A stretch of DNA of 64,000 nt, taken from contig NZ_QHLQ01000003.1 of the NCBI RefSeq assembly GCF_011813015.1, positions 124,001 to 188,000 on the forward strand, in the 5' to 3' direction. The position numbers were made by a program, and so were the translations under genes. The stretch comes from Parasedimentitalea denitrificans. GTDB lineage: Bacteria; Pseudomonadota; Alphaproteobacteria; Rhodobacterales; Rhodobacteraceae. Shown here one piece after another: positions 19,313-26,887 of the stretch (positions are counted from its first letter, which is position 1; each line of letters opens with the position of its first letter). The notes under the pieces are model-generated. The model had not been told where the DNA came from. It worked only from the letters and a program-made list of their open reading frames with translations, and did not search any database.

Positions 19313-20677
19313 ATGCAAGTGATTTCAAAGCGCAAGCGCATTTGGGGTTGGTATTTCTTTGATTGGGCCAGTCAGCCTTATCACACATTGCTGGTCACCT
19401 TTGTATTTGGCCCATTCTTTGCCGCAGTCGCCGCAGATTTCTTTATGGGTCAGGGGCTGGCTGACGAAGCAGCCAAGGCCCAAGCACAAAGCATCTGGTC
19501 GCTGTGTCTGACAGTCACAGGCTTGATCATCGGCTTTGGCGGGCCTTTTCTTGGTGCCTTGGCAGATATCTCAGGGCGGCGCATCCCCTGGATCACGGCC
19601 TTTTCAATCGTGTACGTGCTTGGCGCCGGCGGGCTGTGGTTCATGGACCCCGAGGGATCAAACCTGTGGTGGATGTTGGTCAGCTTTGGCATCGGCTTTA
19701 TCGGTGCCGAATTCGCGCTGATCTTTGTAAACTCGCAGCTCCCTTCCCTATGCGACAAGGATGATGTTGGTAAAATTTCGGGCTCGGGTTTCGCCTTTGG
19801 CTATCTTGGCGGTGTCATCGCGCTGTTCATCCTGCTGCTGCTGTTTGTTGAACAAGGCAATGGAAAGACCCTGATTGGCCTAGACCCTGCGTTTGGCCTA
19901 AATGCCGACGCCAAAGAAGGCACCCGCGCAGTTGGCCCAATCACCGCAATCTGGTTCGCTGTTTTCATGGTCCCATATTTCCTTTGGGTCAGAGATGGAA
20001 AAAGCACCGGCCAACGCGGCAGTTTTGGTGATGCAATCCGACTTGTCGTGCGCTCCATTGCCAACCTGCGTAACCGGCTCAGCCTAGCCAGCTACCTAGG
20101 CTCCTCCATGCTTTATCGCGACGCTCTGAACGGACTATATGGGTTTGGTGGCGTTTACGCTCGATTGGTGCTGGGGTGGGAGATCACTTCGATCGGCATA
20201 TTTGGCATCGTCGCGGCGATTTCATCGGCTTTGTTCTGCTGGTTCGGCGGCCACGCGGATCGACGTTTTGGGCCCAAGCCAGTGATTGTTGTCTCGATTA
20301 TTATTCTGACAATGGTCTGCATCACCGTTGTCGGCATGTCGCGCGAACAGCTGTTTGGTTTCCCATTGGCCGAGGGATCGACCCTACCGGACATGATTTT
20401 CTTTGGCTGCGGTGTCCTGATCGGCGGCTTCGGCGGAATCCTGCAGGCCACCAGCCGTAGCCTAATGGTACGCCATACCAACCCAGAATACCCAACTGAG
20501 AGCTTTGGACTATACGGTTTATCCGGCCGCGCCACCGCGTTTCTGGCCCCAATGTTGATAGGGGTTGCCACAACCGTCACCGGCAGCGCACGCTTGGGCA
20601 TATCACCAGTAGTCGTCCTGTTTCTTATTGGACTGATTCTACTGATATGGGTCCGTGCCGAAGGAGATCAGGAGTGA
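19313..20677 (+). CDS. MFS transporter, UMF1 (Atg22-like) family
   Basis: This 454-residue protein has about 12 transmembrane helices. It starts MQVISKRKRIWGWYFFDWASQPYHTLL, where the W-Y-x-x-D-W-A-x-x-P-Y/F motif is characteristic of the UMF1 family related to yeast vacuolar Atg22 effluxers. AGGGGACGGGT precedes the ATG. Helix pairs with GGPFLGALADISGRRIP and GGHADRRFGPKP loops confirm an MFS fold. In yeast Atg22 exports amino acids from the vacuole; bacterial substrates are mostly unknown. Its stop overlaps the GTG of mepA (GTGA), which suggests co-translation. Confidence 0.9.
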   Translation: MQVISKRKRIWGWYFFDWASQPYHTLLVTFVFGPFFAAVAADFFMGQGLADEAAKAQAQSIWSLCLTVTGLIIGFGGPFLGALADISGRRIPWITAFSIVYVLGAGGLWFMDPEGSNLWWMLVSFGIGFIGAEFALIFVNSQLPSLCDKDDVGKISGSGFAFGYLGGVIALFILLLLFVEQGNGKTLIGLDPAFGLNADAKEGTRAVGPITAIWFAVFMVPYFLWVRDGKSTGQRGSFGDAIRLVVRSIANLRNRLSLASYLGSSMLYRDALNGLYGFGGVYARLVLGWEITSIGIFGIVAAISSALFCWFGGHADRRFGPKPVIVVSIIILTMVCITVVGMSREQLFGFPLAEGSTLPDMIFFGCGVLIGGFGGILQATSRSLMVRHTNPEYPTESFGLYGLSGRATAFLAPMLIGVATTVTGSARLGISPVVVLFLIGLILLIWVRAEGDQE

Positions 20678-21543
20678 AACGCCTACTTGCCAGTTTGTTT
20701 ATAGCTATTTGTGTATCCAATCCGGCAAGCGCGGAAACCGCAGCCAAGCAACTGTTCGGCGCCAAACCAACCGGTTCTAGACAGCAACCTGCACCTTTTG
20801 GGTCTTACGCCAAGGGATGCGTAGCCGGCGCGGTACAGCTACCAGAAACCGGCCCAACCTGGCAGGCCATGCGGCTGTCACGCAATCGTAACTGGGGCCA
20901 TCCCGAGACCATCGACTACATAGAAAAACTCAGTCGTTTTGCTGCCAAACAACGCGGCTGGGAGGGACTGTACATCGGCGACATCAGCCAACCTCGCGGC
21001 GGGCCTATGCTGTCTGGTCACCGTAGTCATCAGGTAGGCCTTGATATTGATATCTGGATGTTACCACCGGACCGGCTAAACCTATCTGCCAACACCCGGG
21101 AAAATATCTCGTCCATTTCGATGCGCCGCAACAAAGGTGCCTTTGTGAACTCTAAATGGACACCACAACACCACGCCATTTTACGCGCCGCAGCCAAAGA
21201 CAAACGGGTCGCAAGGATCTTTGTGTTTCCCGGCGCCAAGGTCCAGATGTGCAACGACGAAACCGGAGACCGTCGCTGGTTGCGGAAAATTCGCCCATGG
21301 TGGGGCCACCATTATCATTTCCATGTCCGCTTGAAATGCCCCAAGGGCGCCCGTGGCTGCGCGAACCAGGCCGCCCCCCCTGCCGGCGATGGCTGTGCTG
21401 ATGCACAAAAATGGGTCAACGATATCCTGAACCCTCCGCCACCAAAACCGGTTGATCCTAACGCACCGAAACCTAAACCCCGTCGTGAATACACCTTAGC
21501 GGACCTGCCACAACAATGCGCCTCAGTACTGCAGTCAAACTAA
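20674..21543 (+). CDS. mepA: penicillin-insensitive murein endopeptidase MepA
   Basis: This 289-residue secreted LAS-type zinc metallopeptidase would cleave D-Ala-meso-DAP crosslinks in peptidoglycan. The GTG at 20674 is chosen because AAGGAG lies 8 bases upstream and it yields a clean signal peptide (KRLLASLFIAICVSNPASA). Zinc ligands and family signatures are visible: SGHRSHQVGLDIDIW (His, His, Asp) and WWGHHYHFHVRLKCP near residues 200-214. Cysteines in CPKGARGC and CAD likely form disulfides. The C-terminus is Pro/Lys rich. It overlaps the transporter stop at its 5' end and the next gene by 28 bp. Confidence 0.95.
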   Translation: MKRLLASLFIAICVSNPASAETAAKQLFGAKPTGSRQQPAPFGSYAKGCVAGAVQLPETGPTWQAMRLSRNRNWGHPETIDYIEKLSRFAAKQRGWEGLYIGDISQPRGGPMLSGHRSHQVGLDIDIWMLPPDRLNLSANTRENISSISMRRNKGAFVNSKWTPQHHAILRAAAKDKRVARIFVFPGAKVQMCNDETGDRRWLRKIRPWWGHHYHFHVRLKCPKGARGCANQAAPPAGDGCADAQKWVNDILNPPPPKPVDPNAPKPKPRREYTLADLPQQCASVLQSN

Positions 21544-22424
21544 CGCTTGCCCTGATAGTAACTGCTACCTTAGGGATCGTGGCGCATGCCGCCAGCCGCC
21601 CCAAGGCGATTAACGCGGCAGCATACTTGGGCAGCTACACTTGGCGCGTGAGCGATGATTGGTTCGGAGGCCTTTCCGCACTTTCGATCAGCGCGGATGG
21701 CGCGGCAATGACGATCCTCAGCGATAGCGCCACCCTAGCCACTGCGCAGATCCGCCGTGATCAAGGGCAGATATCCGGTATCGACATAACCTCAGTGCAT
21801 CAGTTACGGGCGTCGACCGGCAAGATACTAAGGGGTCCGATAAGTGACAGCGAAGGACTCGCCATTACACCTGATGGCAACATCTATGTTTCGTTCGAAG
21901 GCATCTCTCGGGTCGTCCGTCATCGCGACGCAAGCAGCCGCGCCGAGGTACTACCCCGGCCTCAGGCTTTCCGGACATTACCGCGCAACAAAGCCTTGGA
22001 ATCTTTAGCCAGTGACGCACGTGGACATCTCTATACCGTGCCAGAACGCGCGTTCACCCAAAATGGCCAGATCCCGGTCTGGCAGTGGAATGGCCAGCGC
22101 TGGTCGATACCGTTTAGCCTGCCGCCGAAGGGTGATTTTTATCCAGTAAGTGCCGACATTGGCCCAGACGGTCGGTTCTACCTTCTAGAGCGCGACTATG
22201 GTTTCTTTGGTTTCAGCAGCCGCCTGCGCCGGTGGGATTTCACGCAGGATAGCGCCACAAACGAACAAACACTGCTGCAAACCTCCGCCGGCAATCACGA
22301 TAACCTAGAAGGATTGTCTGTCTGGCGTGATCAAAACGGTCAGCTTCGTGCCACAATGGTTTCCGACGACAACTTCATAGCGTTACAACGCACCGAGTTG
22401 GTTGAATACGCTCTACCGGACTAA
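21516..22424 (+). CDS. esterase-like activity of phytase family protein, secreted
   Basis: This 302-residue protein begins MRLSTAVKLTLALIVTATLGIVAHAA, a clear signal peptide, followed by a beta-propeller-like domain with GGLSALSISADGAAMTILSDSATL, DSEGLAITPDGNIYVSFE and HDNLEGLSVWRDQNGQLRATMVSDDNF. This repeat style matches the esterase-like/phytase family Pfam domain. Enzymatic activity is unproven. The first 28 bp overlap the end of mepA in another frame, so both are probably made from one mRNA. Periplasmic location is inferred. Confidence 0.82.
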   Translation: MRLSTAVKLTLALIVTATLGIVAHAASRPKAINAAAYLGSYTWRVSDDWFGGLSALSISADGAAMTILSDSATLATAQIRRDQGQISGIDITSVHQLRASTGKILRGPISDSEGLAITPDGNIYVSFEGISRVVRHRDASSRAEVLPRPQAFRTLPRNKALESLASDARGHLYTVPERAFTQNGQIPVWQWNGQRWSIPFSLPPKGDFYPVSADIGPDGRFYLLERDYGFFGFSSRLRRWDFTQDSATNEQTLLQTSAGNHDNLEGLSVWRDQNGQLRATMVSDDNFIALQRTELVEYALPD

Positions 22425-22524
22425 ACACATAGCAACATCAAATCAGTCTTGGGCCTGTCAACGGCCACTTGCAAGTTGGCCACTCAGCACCTGGCCCTGG
22501 GCAATACACTTGCCAAACCAACAA

Positions 22525-22540
22525 GTCTCCACTAGGAGAC
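22525..22540. other. hairpin in the leader of the queuosine-precursor transporter gene
   Basis: GTCTCC-ACTA-GGAGAC forms a perfect 6-bp stem with a 4-base loop, 26 bases before the riboswitch-like stem. There is no T-run, so it is not an obvious terminator. It could be part of the leader's folding. Confidence 0.35.
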
Positions 22541-22565
22541 CAAGCTGCTTGCACAAATCGCACAT

Positions 22566-22593
22566 CAAGTTGCCGCTACCTTGTAAAAACGGA
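22566..22593 (+). promoter_or_regulatory. candidate preQ1-I riboswitch
   Basis: CAAG (22566-22569) pairs with CTTG (22580-22583). The 10-base loop reads TTG-CCG-CTAC, then a TAAAAA tail, then CGG (22590-22592), which can pair back with the loop CCG (22573-22575) as a pseudoknot. This follows the class I preQ1 aptamer layout: short stem, loop with an xxG-CUAC core, A-rich tail, and a 3-bp loop-tail helix. The tail helix overlaps GGA (22591-22593), the likely ribosome-binding site 11 bases before the ATG, so ligand binding would block translation. The downstream gene is a queuosine-precursor transporter, the expected target. The loop is two bases shorter than the textbook example. Confidence 0.6.
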
Positions 22594-22604
22594 CTCAAAA
22601 CCAA

Positions 22605-23228
22605 ATGACACGCACACACATCCCCGGCATTATTGCCATGGCCGCAATCGTTGTGGCCTCCAATATCCTGGTTCAATTCCTGTTCGGCCAATGGCTGACC
22701 TGGGGTGCCTTCACCTATCCATTTGCCTTTCTGGTGACGGACGTAATGAACCGCGTTTATGGTAAGGGACCGGCCCGCAAAGTCGTGCTTGTCGGCTTTG
22801 TTGTCGGTGTCATCTGCTCGCTGATCGGCACTCAGATCATGGGCGAATTTGGTCCTCTGGTTACCCTCCGTATTGCTCTTGGCTCTGGTCTCGCCTTCCT
22901 CACTGCACAAATGCTGGACATCTCAATCTTCTCTGCCCTGCGCAAAGGTGTTTGGTGGCGCGCGCCACTGGCATCAACGCTGGTAGGCTCATTCGTTGAC
23001 ACGGCGATATTCTTCACAGTCGCGTTTTCCGCAGCCCTGATCTGGCTGGAACCCAGCAATGATGTTTCTTGGGCAGGCGAAAATCTCCCCCTCCTCGGCT
23101 TTGGCCCAATGGCCCCACTATGGGTCTCATTGGCCTGTGCAGACTGGCTGGTTAAGCTATCGCTTGCGCTACTTGCGCTGGTACCCTTCCGCATCATCGT
23201 GGGTAAGTTATCCCCTAGCACCACATGA
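22605..23228 (+). CDS. queuosine precursor transporter (YhhQ/VUT family)
   Basis: This 207-residue membrane protein has about six transmembrane helices and the conserved N-terminal pattern ASNILVQFLFG...TWGAFTYPFAFLVTDVMNRVYG. The TYPxxFLxTDxxN motif is diagnostic of the YhhQ/VUT (COG1738) family, which imports preQ0 or preQ1 for queuosine tRNA modification. ATG follows a candidate preQ1 riboswitch, and the two observations support each other. Length is as expected for the family. The frame ends just before a separate structured RNA. Confidence 0.92.
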   Translation: MTRTHIPGIIAMAAIVVASNILVQFLFGQWLTWGAFTYPFAFLVTDVMNRVYGKGPARKVVLVGFVVGVICSLIGTQIMGEFGPLVTLRIALGSGLAFLTAQMLDISIFSALRKGVWWRAPLASTLVGSFVDTAIFFTVAFSAALIWLEPSNDVSWAGENLPLLGFGPMAPLWVSLACADWLVKLSLALLALVPFRIIVGKLSPSTT

Positions 23229-23235
23229 TTTTGTT

Positions 23236-23241
23236 TTGACA
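23236..23241 (+). promoter_or_regulatory. possible -35 element (TTGACA)
   Basis: A perfect TTGACA lies about 30 bases upstream of the structured RNA described next. At 17-18 bp spacing the -10 region (AGGCTC/GGCTCG) is poor, so this is only a candidate promoter. Confidence 0.3.
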
Positions 23242-23297
23242 TCCTCTTTTTTTGTGGCAGGCTCGGGCCATGCGTAACAAATGAAAGGAGGTACTCT

Positions 23298-23354
23298 ATG
23301 TCTATTGGGAACTTGGAGTTTGGTGTCGGAACAGTTCGGGAGACTCAGTGCTAG
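23298..23354 (+). CDS. 18-residue leader-like ORF
   Basis: ATG-TCT-ATT-GGG...CAG-TGC-TAG encodes MSIGNLEFGVGTVRETQC. An unusually perfect Shine-Dalgarno, AAAGGAGGT, ends 5 bases before the ATG, stronger than that of nearly any other gene here. That Shine-Dalgarno can be sequestered by ACCTCC 114 bases downstream. The ORF ends inside the 5' arm of the apical hairpin of the structured RNA. Whether it is translated is unknown. It could be a leader peptide whose translation decides the fold and termination ahead of arfB. Confidence 0.35.
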   Translation: MSIGNLEFGVGTVRETQC

Positions 23355-23421
23355 GGCAGTCCTTGGCACTTGCAGAAACTGAATTGGTAATCGCCTAACC
23401 GGCGCACCTCCGAAACTCAAG

Positions 23422-23455
23422 AAGGGCTGTCCGTTACGCTTCGGTCAGCCCTTTT
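23422..23455 (+). terminator. intrinsic terminator before arfB
   Basis: AAGGGCTG (23422-23429) pairs with CAGCCCTT (23446-23453), followed by TTTT. It abuts the closing stem of the upstream RNA fold. It either ends an independent small RNA or attenuates transcription into arfB, which starts 96 bases later. Confidence 0.75.
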
Positions 23456-23550
23456 GATATTTTATAAACTGATTGATATGACCCCTTTGGGATAATCAGA
23501 TACCAAATCGTCCAGACCGTTCGATTCTAACAGACCCAAGGACACGACCC

Positions 23551-23970
23551 ATGTTGCGCATCAACGACGCCATCGCGTTACAAGACTGGGAGTTGTCCGA
23601 GCAATTCGTTCGCGCCTCTGGTCCGGGCGGACAGAACGTCAATAAGGTCTCCACCGCAGTCGAGCTTCGGTTTGAGGCTGACCGCAGCCCAGCCCTGACC
23701 GGGCCGGTGAAAAACCGCCTCAGACGTCTGGCCGGACGCCGCTGGACCAAAGAGGGCGCCATTGTCATGTACTGCGATGAAACCCGATCGCAGCAACGAA
23801 ACCGGGATCTGGTGCGCGAACGGCTTGCCGAGCTGATCCGCAAAGCACTCGTCGCACCAAAACGTCGGATAGCAACCAAACCTACACGCGGATCCGTTCA
23901 ACGCCGCATTACCGCCAAAAAACAACGCAGTGCATTGAAAACGACGCGGGGTAAAATCGGCGACGACTAA
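23551..23970 (+). CDS. arfB: alternative ribosome-rescue factor ArfB (YaeJ)
   Basis: This 139-residue peptidyl-tRNA hydrolase releases nascent chains from ribosomes stalled on non-stop mRNA. The catalytic GGQ motif is at residues 26-28 in RASGPGGQNVNKVSTAVELRF. The basic C-terminal tail (KRRIATKPTRGSVQRRITAKKQRS) is the part that inserts into the mRNA channel in this family. AAGGA lies about 10 bases upstream of the ATG. The length matches ArfB (about 140). The unusual structured RNA and terminator just upstream suggest it may be regulated by attenuation. Confidence 0.95.
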   Translation: MLRINDAIALQDWELSEQFVRASGPGGQNVNKVSTAVELRFEADRSPALTGPVKNRLRRLAGRRWTKEGAIVMYCDETRSQQRNRDLVRERLAELIRKALVAPKRRIATKPTRGSVQRRITAKKQRSALKTTRGKIGDD

Positions 23971-24032
23971 GGCACCGATTGCACCCGGCCACAACGCTGC
24001 TACCCTGCCGCCAAGTAAACAGGGAGAAGACA

Positions 24033-24779
24033 ATGCGGCTAAGTGGGAAAACAGCGATCGTAACAGGCGGCGCATCGGGATTTGGTGCTGGGATTGTTCG
24101 GAAATTTCTGGCCGAAGGCGCCCGCGTCATGATCGCCGATATCAACGGTGATGCCGCAAGTTCCATGGCTGCCGACTGCGGTGACGCTGCCATTGCGCAC
24201 ACCGTGGACGTGGGAAACTCTGCATCAGTAGACGAGATGGCACAGGCCGCCATCACGGATTTTGGCCACGTCGACATCTTAATCAACAATGCCGGCGTCA
24301 CCCACCTGCCAACCCCCTTGGATGAGGTCAGCGAGGACGACTTTGACCGTGTGTTCAACGTGAATATGAAGTCGGTCTATCTAACAGCCCGCGCCTTAGT
24401 TCCCCACATGAAATCCCGCCAATCCGGCGCCATCCTCAACGTCGCCTCAACCGCCGGCGTAAGCCCACGACCCAATCTGAACTGGTACAATGCTTCTAAG
24501 GGCTGGATGATTACTGCAACCAAAGCGATGGCGGTAGAATTGGCCCCCCAGGGTATTCGCGTAAACGCAATCAACCCGGTTGCCGGCGAAACCCCACTGC
24601 TGAAATCCTTTATGGGCGAAGACACCCCAGAAAAGCGCGCCCAATTTATCTCCACCATCCCAATCGGCCGCTTTTCCACACCCGAGGACATGGGCAACGC
24701 CGCTTGCTTCCTATGCTCGGACGAGGCCAGCATGGTGACCGGGGTCGCCATGGAAGTCGACGGGGGCCGCTGCATATGA
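24033..24779 (+). CDS. SDR family oxidoreductase (FabG-like)
   Basis: This 248-residue classical short-chain dehydrogenase has TGGASGFG (residues 11-18) for NAD(P) binding, NNAG (85-88), catalytic Ser139, Tyr152 and Lys156 (YNASK), and the C-terminal cofactor-loop pattern NPVAGETPLL. ATG at 24033 is preceded by AGGGAGA; an upstream in-frame start has no ribosome-binding site. Asp36 after the second strand (MIADINGD) suggests NAD preference. Its stop overlaps the cupin gene start (ATGA), and the peptidase gene follows, so this is a three-gene operon. The substrate is unknown. Confidence 0.92.
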   Translation: MRLSGKTAIVTGGASGFGAGIVRKFLAEGARVMIADINGDAASSMAADCGDAAIAHTVDVGNSASVDEMAQAAITDFGHVDILINNAGVTHLPTPLDEVSEDDFDRVFNVNMKSVYLTARALVPHMKSRQSGAILNVASTAGVSPRPNLNWYNASKGWMITATKAMAVELAPQGIRVNAINPVAGETPLLKSFMGEDTPEKRAQFISTIPIGRFSTPEDMGNAACFLCSDEASMVTGVAMEVDGGRCI

Positions 24780-25135
24780 GCCGCGTAAATCTCGTCGAAA
24801 AACTAGCCCTATTTTCAACCCACTGGGACCCCAAGGTTGTCGCCGACTACAATGACAACGACATCATGGTGGTGAAGTTTCAGGGCGAATACCCCTATCA
24901 CAGTCACCGCGACACCGACGATTTCTTTCTCGTTCTCGAGGGGGAAATGGTGATGGATATCGAGAGTCGCGAACCAGAAACCGTGCGCGCAGGCGAAATC
25001 TACATCGTCCCCAAAGGCGTGTCGCACCGTCCGCGCGCTGAGAATGAGTGCAAAGTCCTGCTAATCGAGCCAAAAGGTGAACCCAACTCGGGTACCGGTA
25101 ATTCCGCAACCGCTGCTCCTAAGCCCAGGATTTAA
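24776..25135 (+). CDS. cupin domain protein
   Basis: This 119-residue single cupin has metal ligand motifs YPYHSHRDTDDFFLVLEGE (His, His, Glu) and a second motif GVSHRP. The start ATG overlaps the SDR stop; the frame continues upstream within the SDR gene without a start signal. Such small cupins can be isomerases, dioxygenases or binding proteins. The operon (SDR, cupin, P1 peptidase) hints at catabolism of an unusual amino acid or amide, but this is only inference. Confidence 0.88.
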   Translation: MSRVNLVEKLALFSTHWDPKVVADYNDNDIMVVKFQGEYPYHSHRDTDDFFLVLEGEMVMDIESREPETVRAGEIYIVPKGVSHRPRAENECKVLLIEPKGEPNSGTGNSATAAPKPRI

Positions 25136-25138
25136 AGC

Positions 25139-26164
25139 ATGAAGCCCGGCCCCAAGAACCTGATCACTGATGTCTCCGGACTGAAAGTTGGCAATGCGCA
25201 GGACGACACCCTTAAATCCGGCGTAACTGTCTTGACCTCAGACCAGCCCTTTGCCGCATCCGTGCATGTGATGGGCGGTGCCCCCGGCACCCGCGAAACG
25301 GATCTGCTCGCCGCAGACCGGTCAGCCGGCGAAATTGATGCCCTGGTGCTATCGGGTGGATCCGCCTACGGGCTGGACGCCTGTTCGGGCGTTGTAGACG
25401 GCCTCCGTGCCGCTGGCCGTGGTTTCAAACTTGGGCCAGCAATAATCCCATTGGTCCCCGGTGCCATTCTGTTTGACCTGCTAAACGGTGGCGATAAAGA
25501 CTGGACAGAAAACCCATACCAAGCACTGGGCCGCGCAGCATACGACAACGCCGGTACGGATTTTGACATCGGCTCAGTCGGGGCAGGCACTGGTGCACTG
25601 ACCGCGATGCTAAAGGGCGGATTAGGTTCTGCCTCGTTGGTATTAGACGACGGAACAACCGTCGGCGCTTTGGTCGCGGCCAACCCTCTGGGCAGTGTCA
25701 CAACCCCCGGTGACCGGCACTTCTGGGCCGCTCCTTTTGAAGTCGGTGATGAGTTCGGTGGCATCGGCCCCGATCCCACCGGCGGCCTAGTCACGCTTCC
25801 GGACAGCCGCAAGAAACAGCGTATGCTGGAACAAGCAGCCAACCTGCCCCTGCGTGACGAGCGGGGAAATACCACAATTGCAATCGTGGCCACTGATGCC
25901 CCCCTCACCAAGACACAATGCCAACGTCTGGCAACCACAGCCCATGACGGCATTAGTCGCGCAACAGTACCGGCCCACACCCCTTGGGACGGCGATCTGG
26001 TATTTGCCGTCAGTACTGGCGACCAAGCCAACACCAGTGCCGAATCTGATCCAGGTCTCATTGGCCATGCCGCAGCCATTTGCCTAAGCCGCGCCATTGC
26101 TCGGGCTGTTTTTCATGCTAAACCGGCCCCCGGCGACCTTTTGCCTTGCTGGAAAAACAATTAA
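25139..26164 (+). CDS. P1 family peptidase (DmpA/S58-like)
   Basis: This 341-residue N-terminal nucleophile hydrolase-like peptidase starts ITDVSGLKVGNAQDD, typical of the DmpA/BapA (S58) family, which autoprocess before a Ser or Thr. The likely cleavage point is Gly185-Ser186 in AANPLGSVTT, and GGSAYGLDACSGVVDGL is the conserved GG-S-A-x-G-L-D motif. Known members cleave N-terminal D- or beta-amino acids. It begins 3 bases after the cupin stop. No signal peptide is seen, so it is cytoplasmic. Confidence 0.9.
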   Translation: MKPGPKNLITDVSGLKVGNAQDDTLKSGVTVLTSDQPFAASVHVMGGAPGTRETDLLAADRSAGEIDALVLSGGSAYGLDACSGVVDGLRAAGRGFKLGPAIIPLVPGAILFDLLNGGDKDWTENPYQALGRAAYDNAGTDFDIGSVGAGTGALTAMLKGGLGSASLVLDDGTTVGALVAANPLGSVTTPGDRHFWAAPFEVGDEFGGIGPDPTGGLVTLPDSRKKQRMLEQAANLPLRDERGNTTIAIVATDAPLTKTQCQRLATTAHDGISRATVPAHTPWDGDLVFAVSTGDQANTSAESDPGLIGHAAAICLSRAIARAVFHAKPAPGDLLPCWKNN

Positions 26165-26188
26165 TTTGACCAACTGAGCGTTTTTTAG

Positions 26189-26202
26189 CTGACATAGATC
26201 AA
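26189..26202. promoter_or_regulatory. candidate FnrL/FNR-type site upstream of cytochrome c
   Basis: CTGAC-ATAG-ATCAA matches TTGAT-N4-ATCAA in eight of ten positions and lies 76 bases before the cytochrome c start. FnrL regulates cytochrome genes in Rhodobacter, so the position is sensible. It is a single degenerate site read by eye. Confidence 0.35.
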
Positions 26203-26277
26203 ACTTGGCTCTGCATCAGTTGACTATCTTGCCGCCAGGGCTCGTATTGCAAACAGCCACAAAACCGGAGCAAATAT

Positions 26278-26739
26278 ATGAAACTATTCGTCGCAACAGC
26301 GTTCATCAGCCTACTCGCAGTTCCAGCCTTTGCCGAAGGCGATATTGCCAAGGGCGAAAAAGCCTTCAAAAAATGCAAGGCCTGCCACAGCGTGATCGAC
26401 GCCGCAGGCGAGGCTATCGTTAAGGGCGGCAAAACTGGTCCAAACCTCTGGGGCCTTCCAGGCCGCGCTGCCGGTTCTGCTGAGGGCTTCAAATACGGCA
26501 AAGACATTGTTGCCGCAGGTGAAGGTGGTCTGGTCTGGAACGAAGAATCCTTTACTGCCTTTGTCACCGACCCAAAGGCGTACCTGAGAGAAGCAACCGG
26601 TAACGGTAAAGCCAAGTCCAAAATGTCCTTTAAGCTGAAAAAGGGCGGCGAAGACATCTATGCCTTCCTTGCCAGCGTTAGCCCGGCCCCCGTCGCTGAA
26701 GAAACAGAAGAAGCCGCCGAAGAGCCCGTCAGCAACTAA
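26278..26739 (+). CDS. cycA: cytochrome c (c2/c-550 type)
   Basis: This 153-residue exported cytochrome has a signal peptide at residues 1-19 (AVPAFA|EG), haem motif Cys33-Lys-Ala-Cys36-His37 and probable axial Met116 in KSKMSFKL. The compact GPNLWGLPGRAAGSAEGFKYG segment is the cytochrome c2/c-550 fold that shuttles electrons in the periplasm. The tail is acidic (EETEEAAEEPVSN), longer than in many homologues. It is followed by a GC-rich hairpin. The symbol is assigned by family resemblance. Confidence 0.9.
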   Translation: MKLFVATAFISLLAVPAFAEGDIAKGEKAFKKCKACHSVIDAAGEAIVKGGKTGPNLWGLPGRAAGSAEGFKYGKDIVAAGEGGLVWNEESFTAFVTDPKAYLREATGNGKAKSKMSFKLKKGGEDIYAFLASVSPAPVAEETEEAAEEPVSN

Positions 26740-26763
26740 TCTTCGCCTTCTTTGAAAACTATG

Positions 26764-26792
26764 AAAGGCCGCAGCCATCAGGCGCGGCCTTT
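26764..26792 (+). terminator. hairpin after cytochrome c gene
   Basis: AAAGGCCGC pairs with GCGGCCTTT over 9 bp with an 11-base loop. The T-run is short (TTTCGC), so it terminates weakly or stabilises the mRNA 3' end. Confidence 0.6.
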
Positions 26793-26887
26793 CGCTCCAT
26801 TGCTTTTTGGCCCGCCAGACACTAGCGATTGGCGTGGATACGGCCTGATCTGGACGAATCCTGACCTGTAACAATCGCGGACCTGGA

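Larger units (their letters stand above)
23270..23455 (+). ncRNA. structured RNA with internal small ORF and terminator, upstream of arfB
   Basis: The 322-bp gap between the transporter gene and arfB is filled by a nested fold. CTT/GAGTTT (23312-23314, 23316-23321) pairs with AAACTC/AAG (23413-23421), CAGTT (23332-23336) with AACTG (23377-23381), and AGTGC (23347-23351) with GCACT (23366-23370). A terminator hairpin follows directly. A competing helix is GGAGGT (23287-23292) with ACCTCC (23406-23411); it crosses the closing stem, so the two cannot both form except as a pseudoknot. The rod-like shape also resembles 6S RNA, which I cannot exclude. Either an independent small RNA or an attenuating leader for arfB fits. 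No known family is recognised. Confidence 0.5.
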
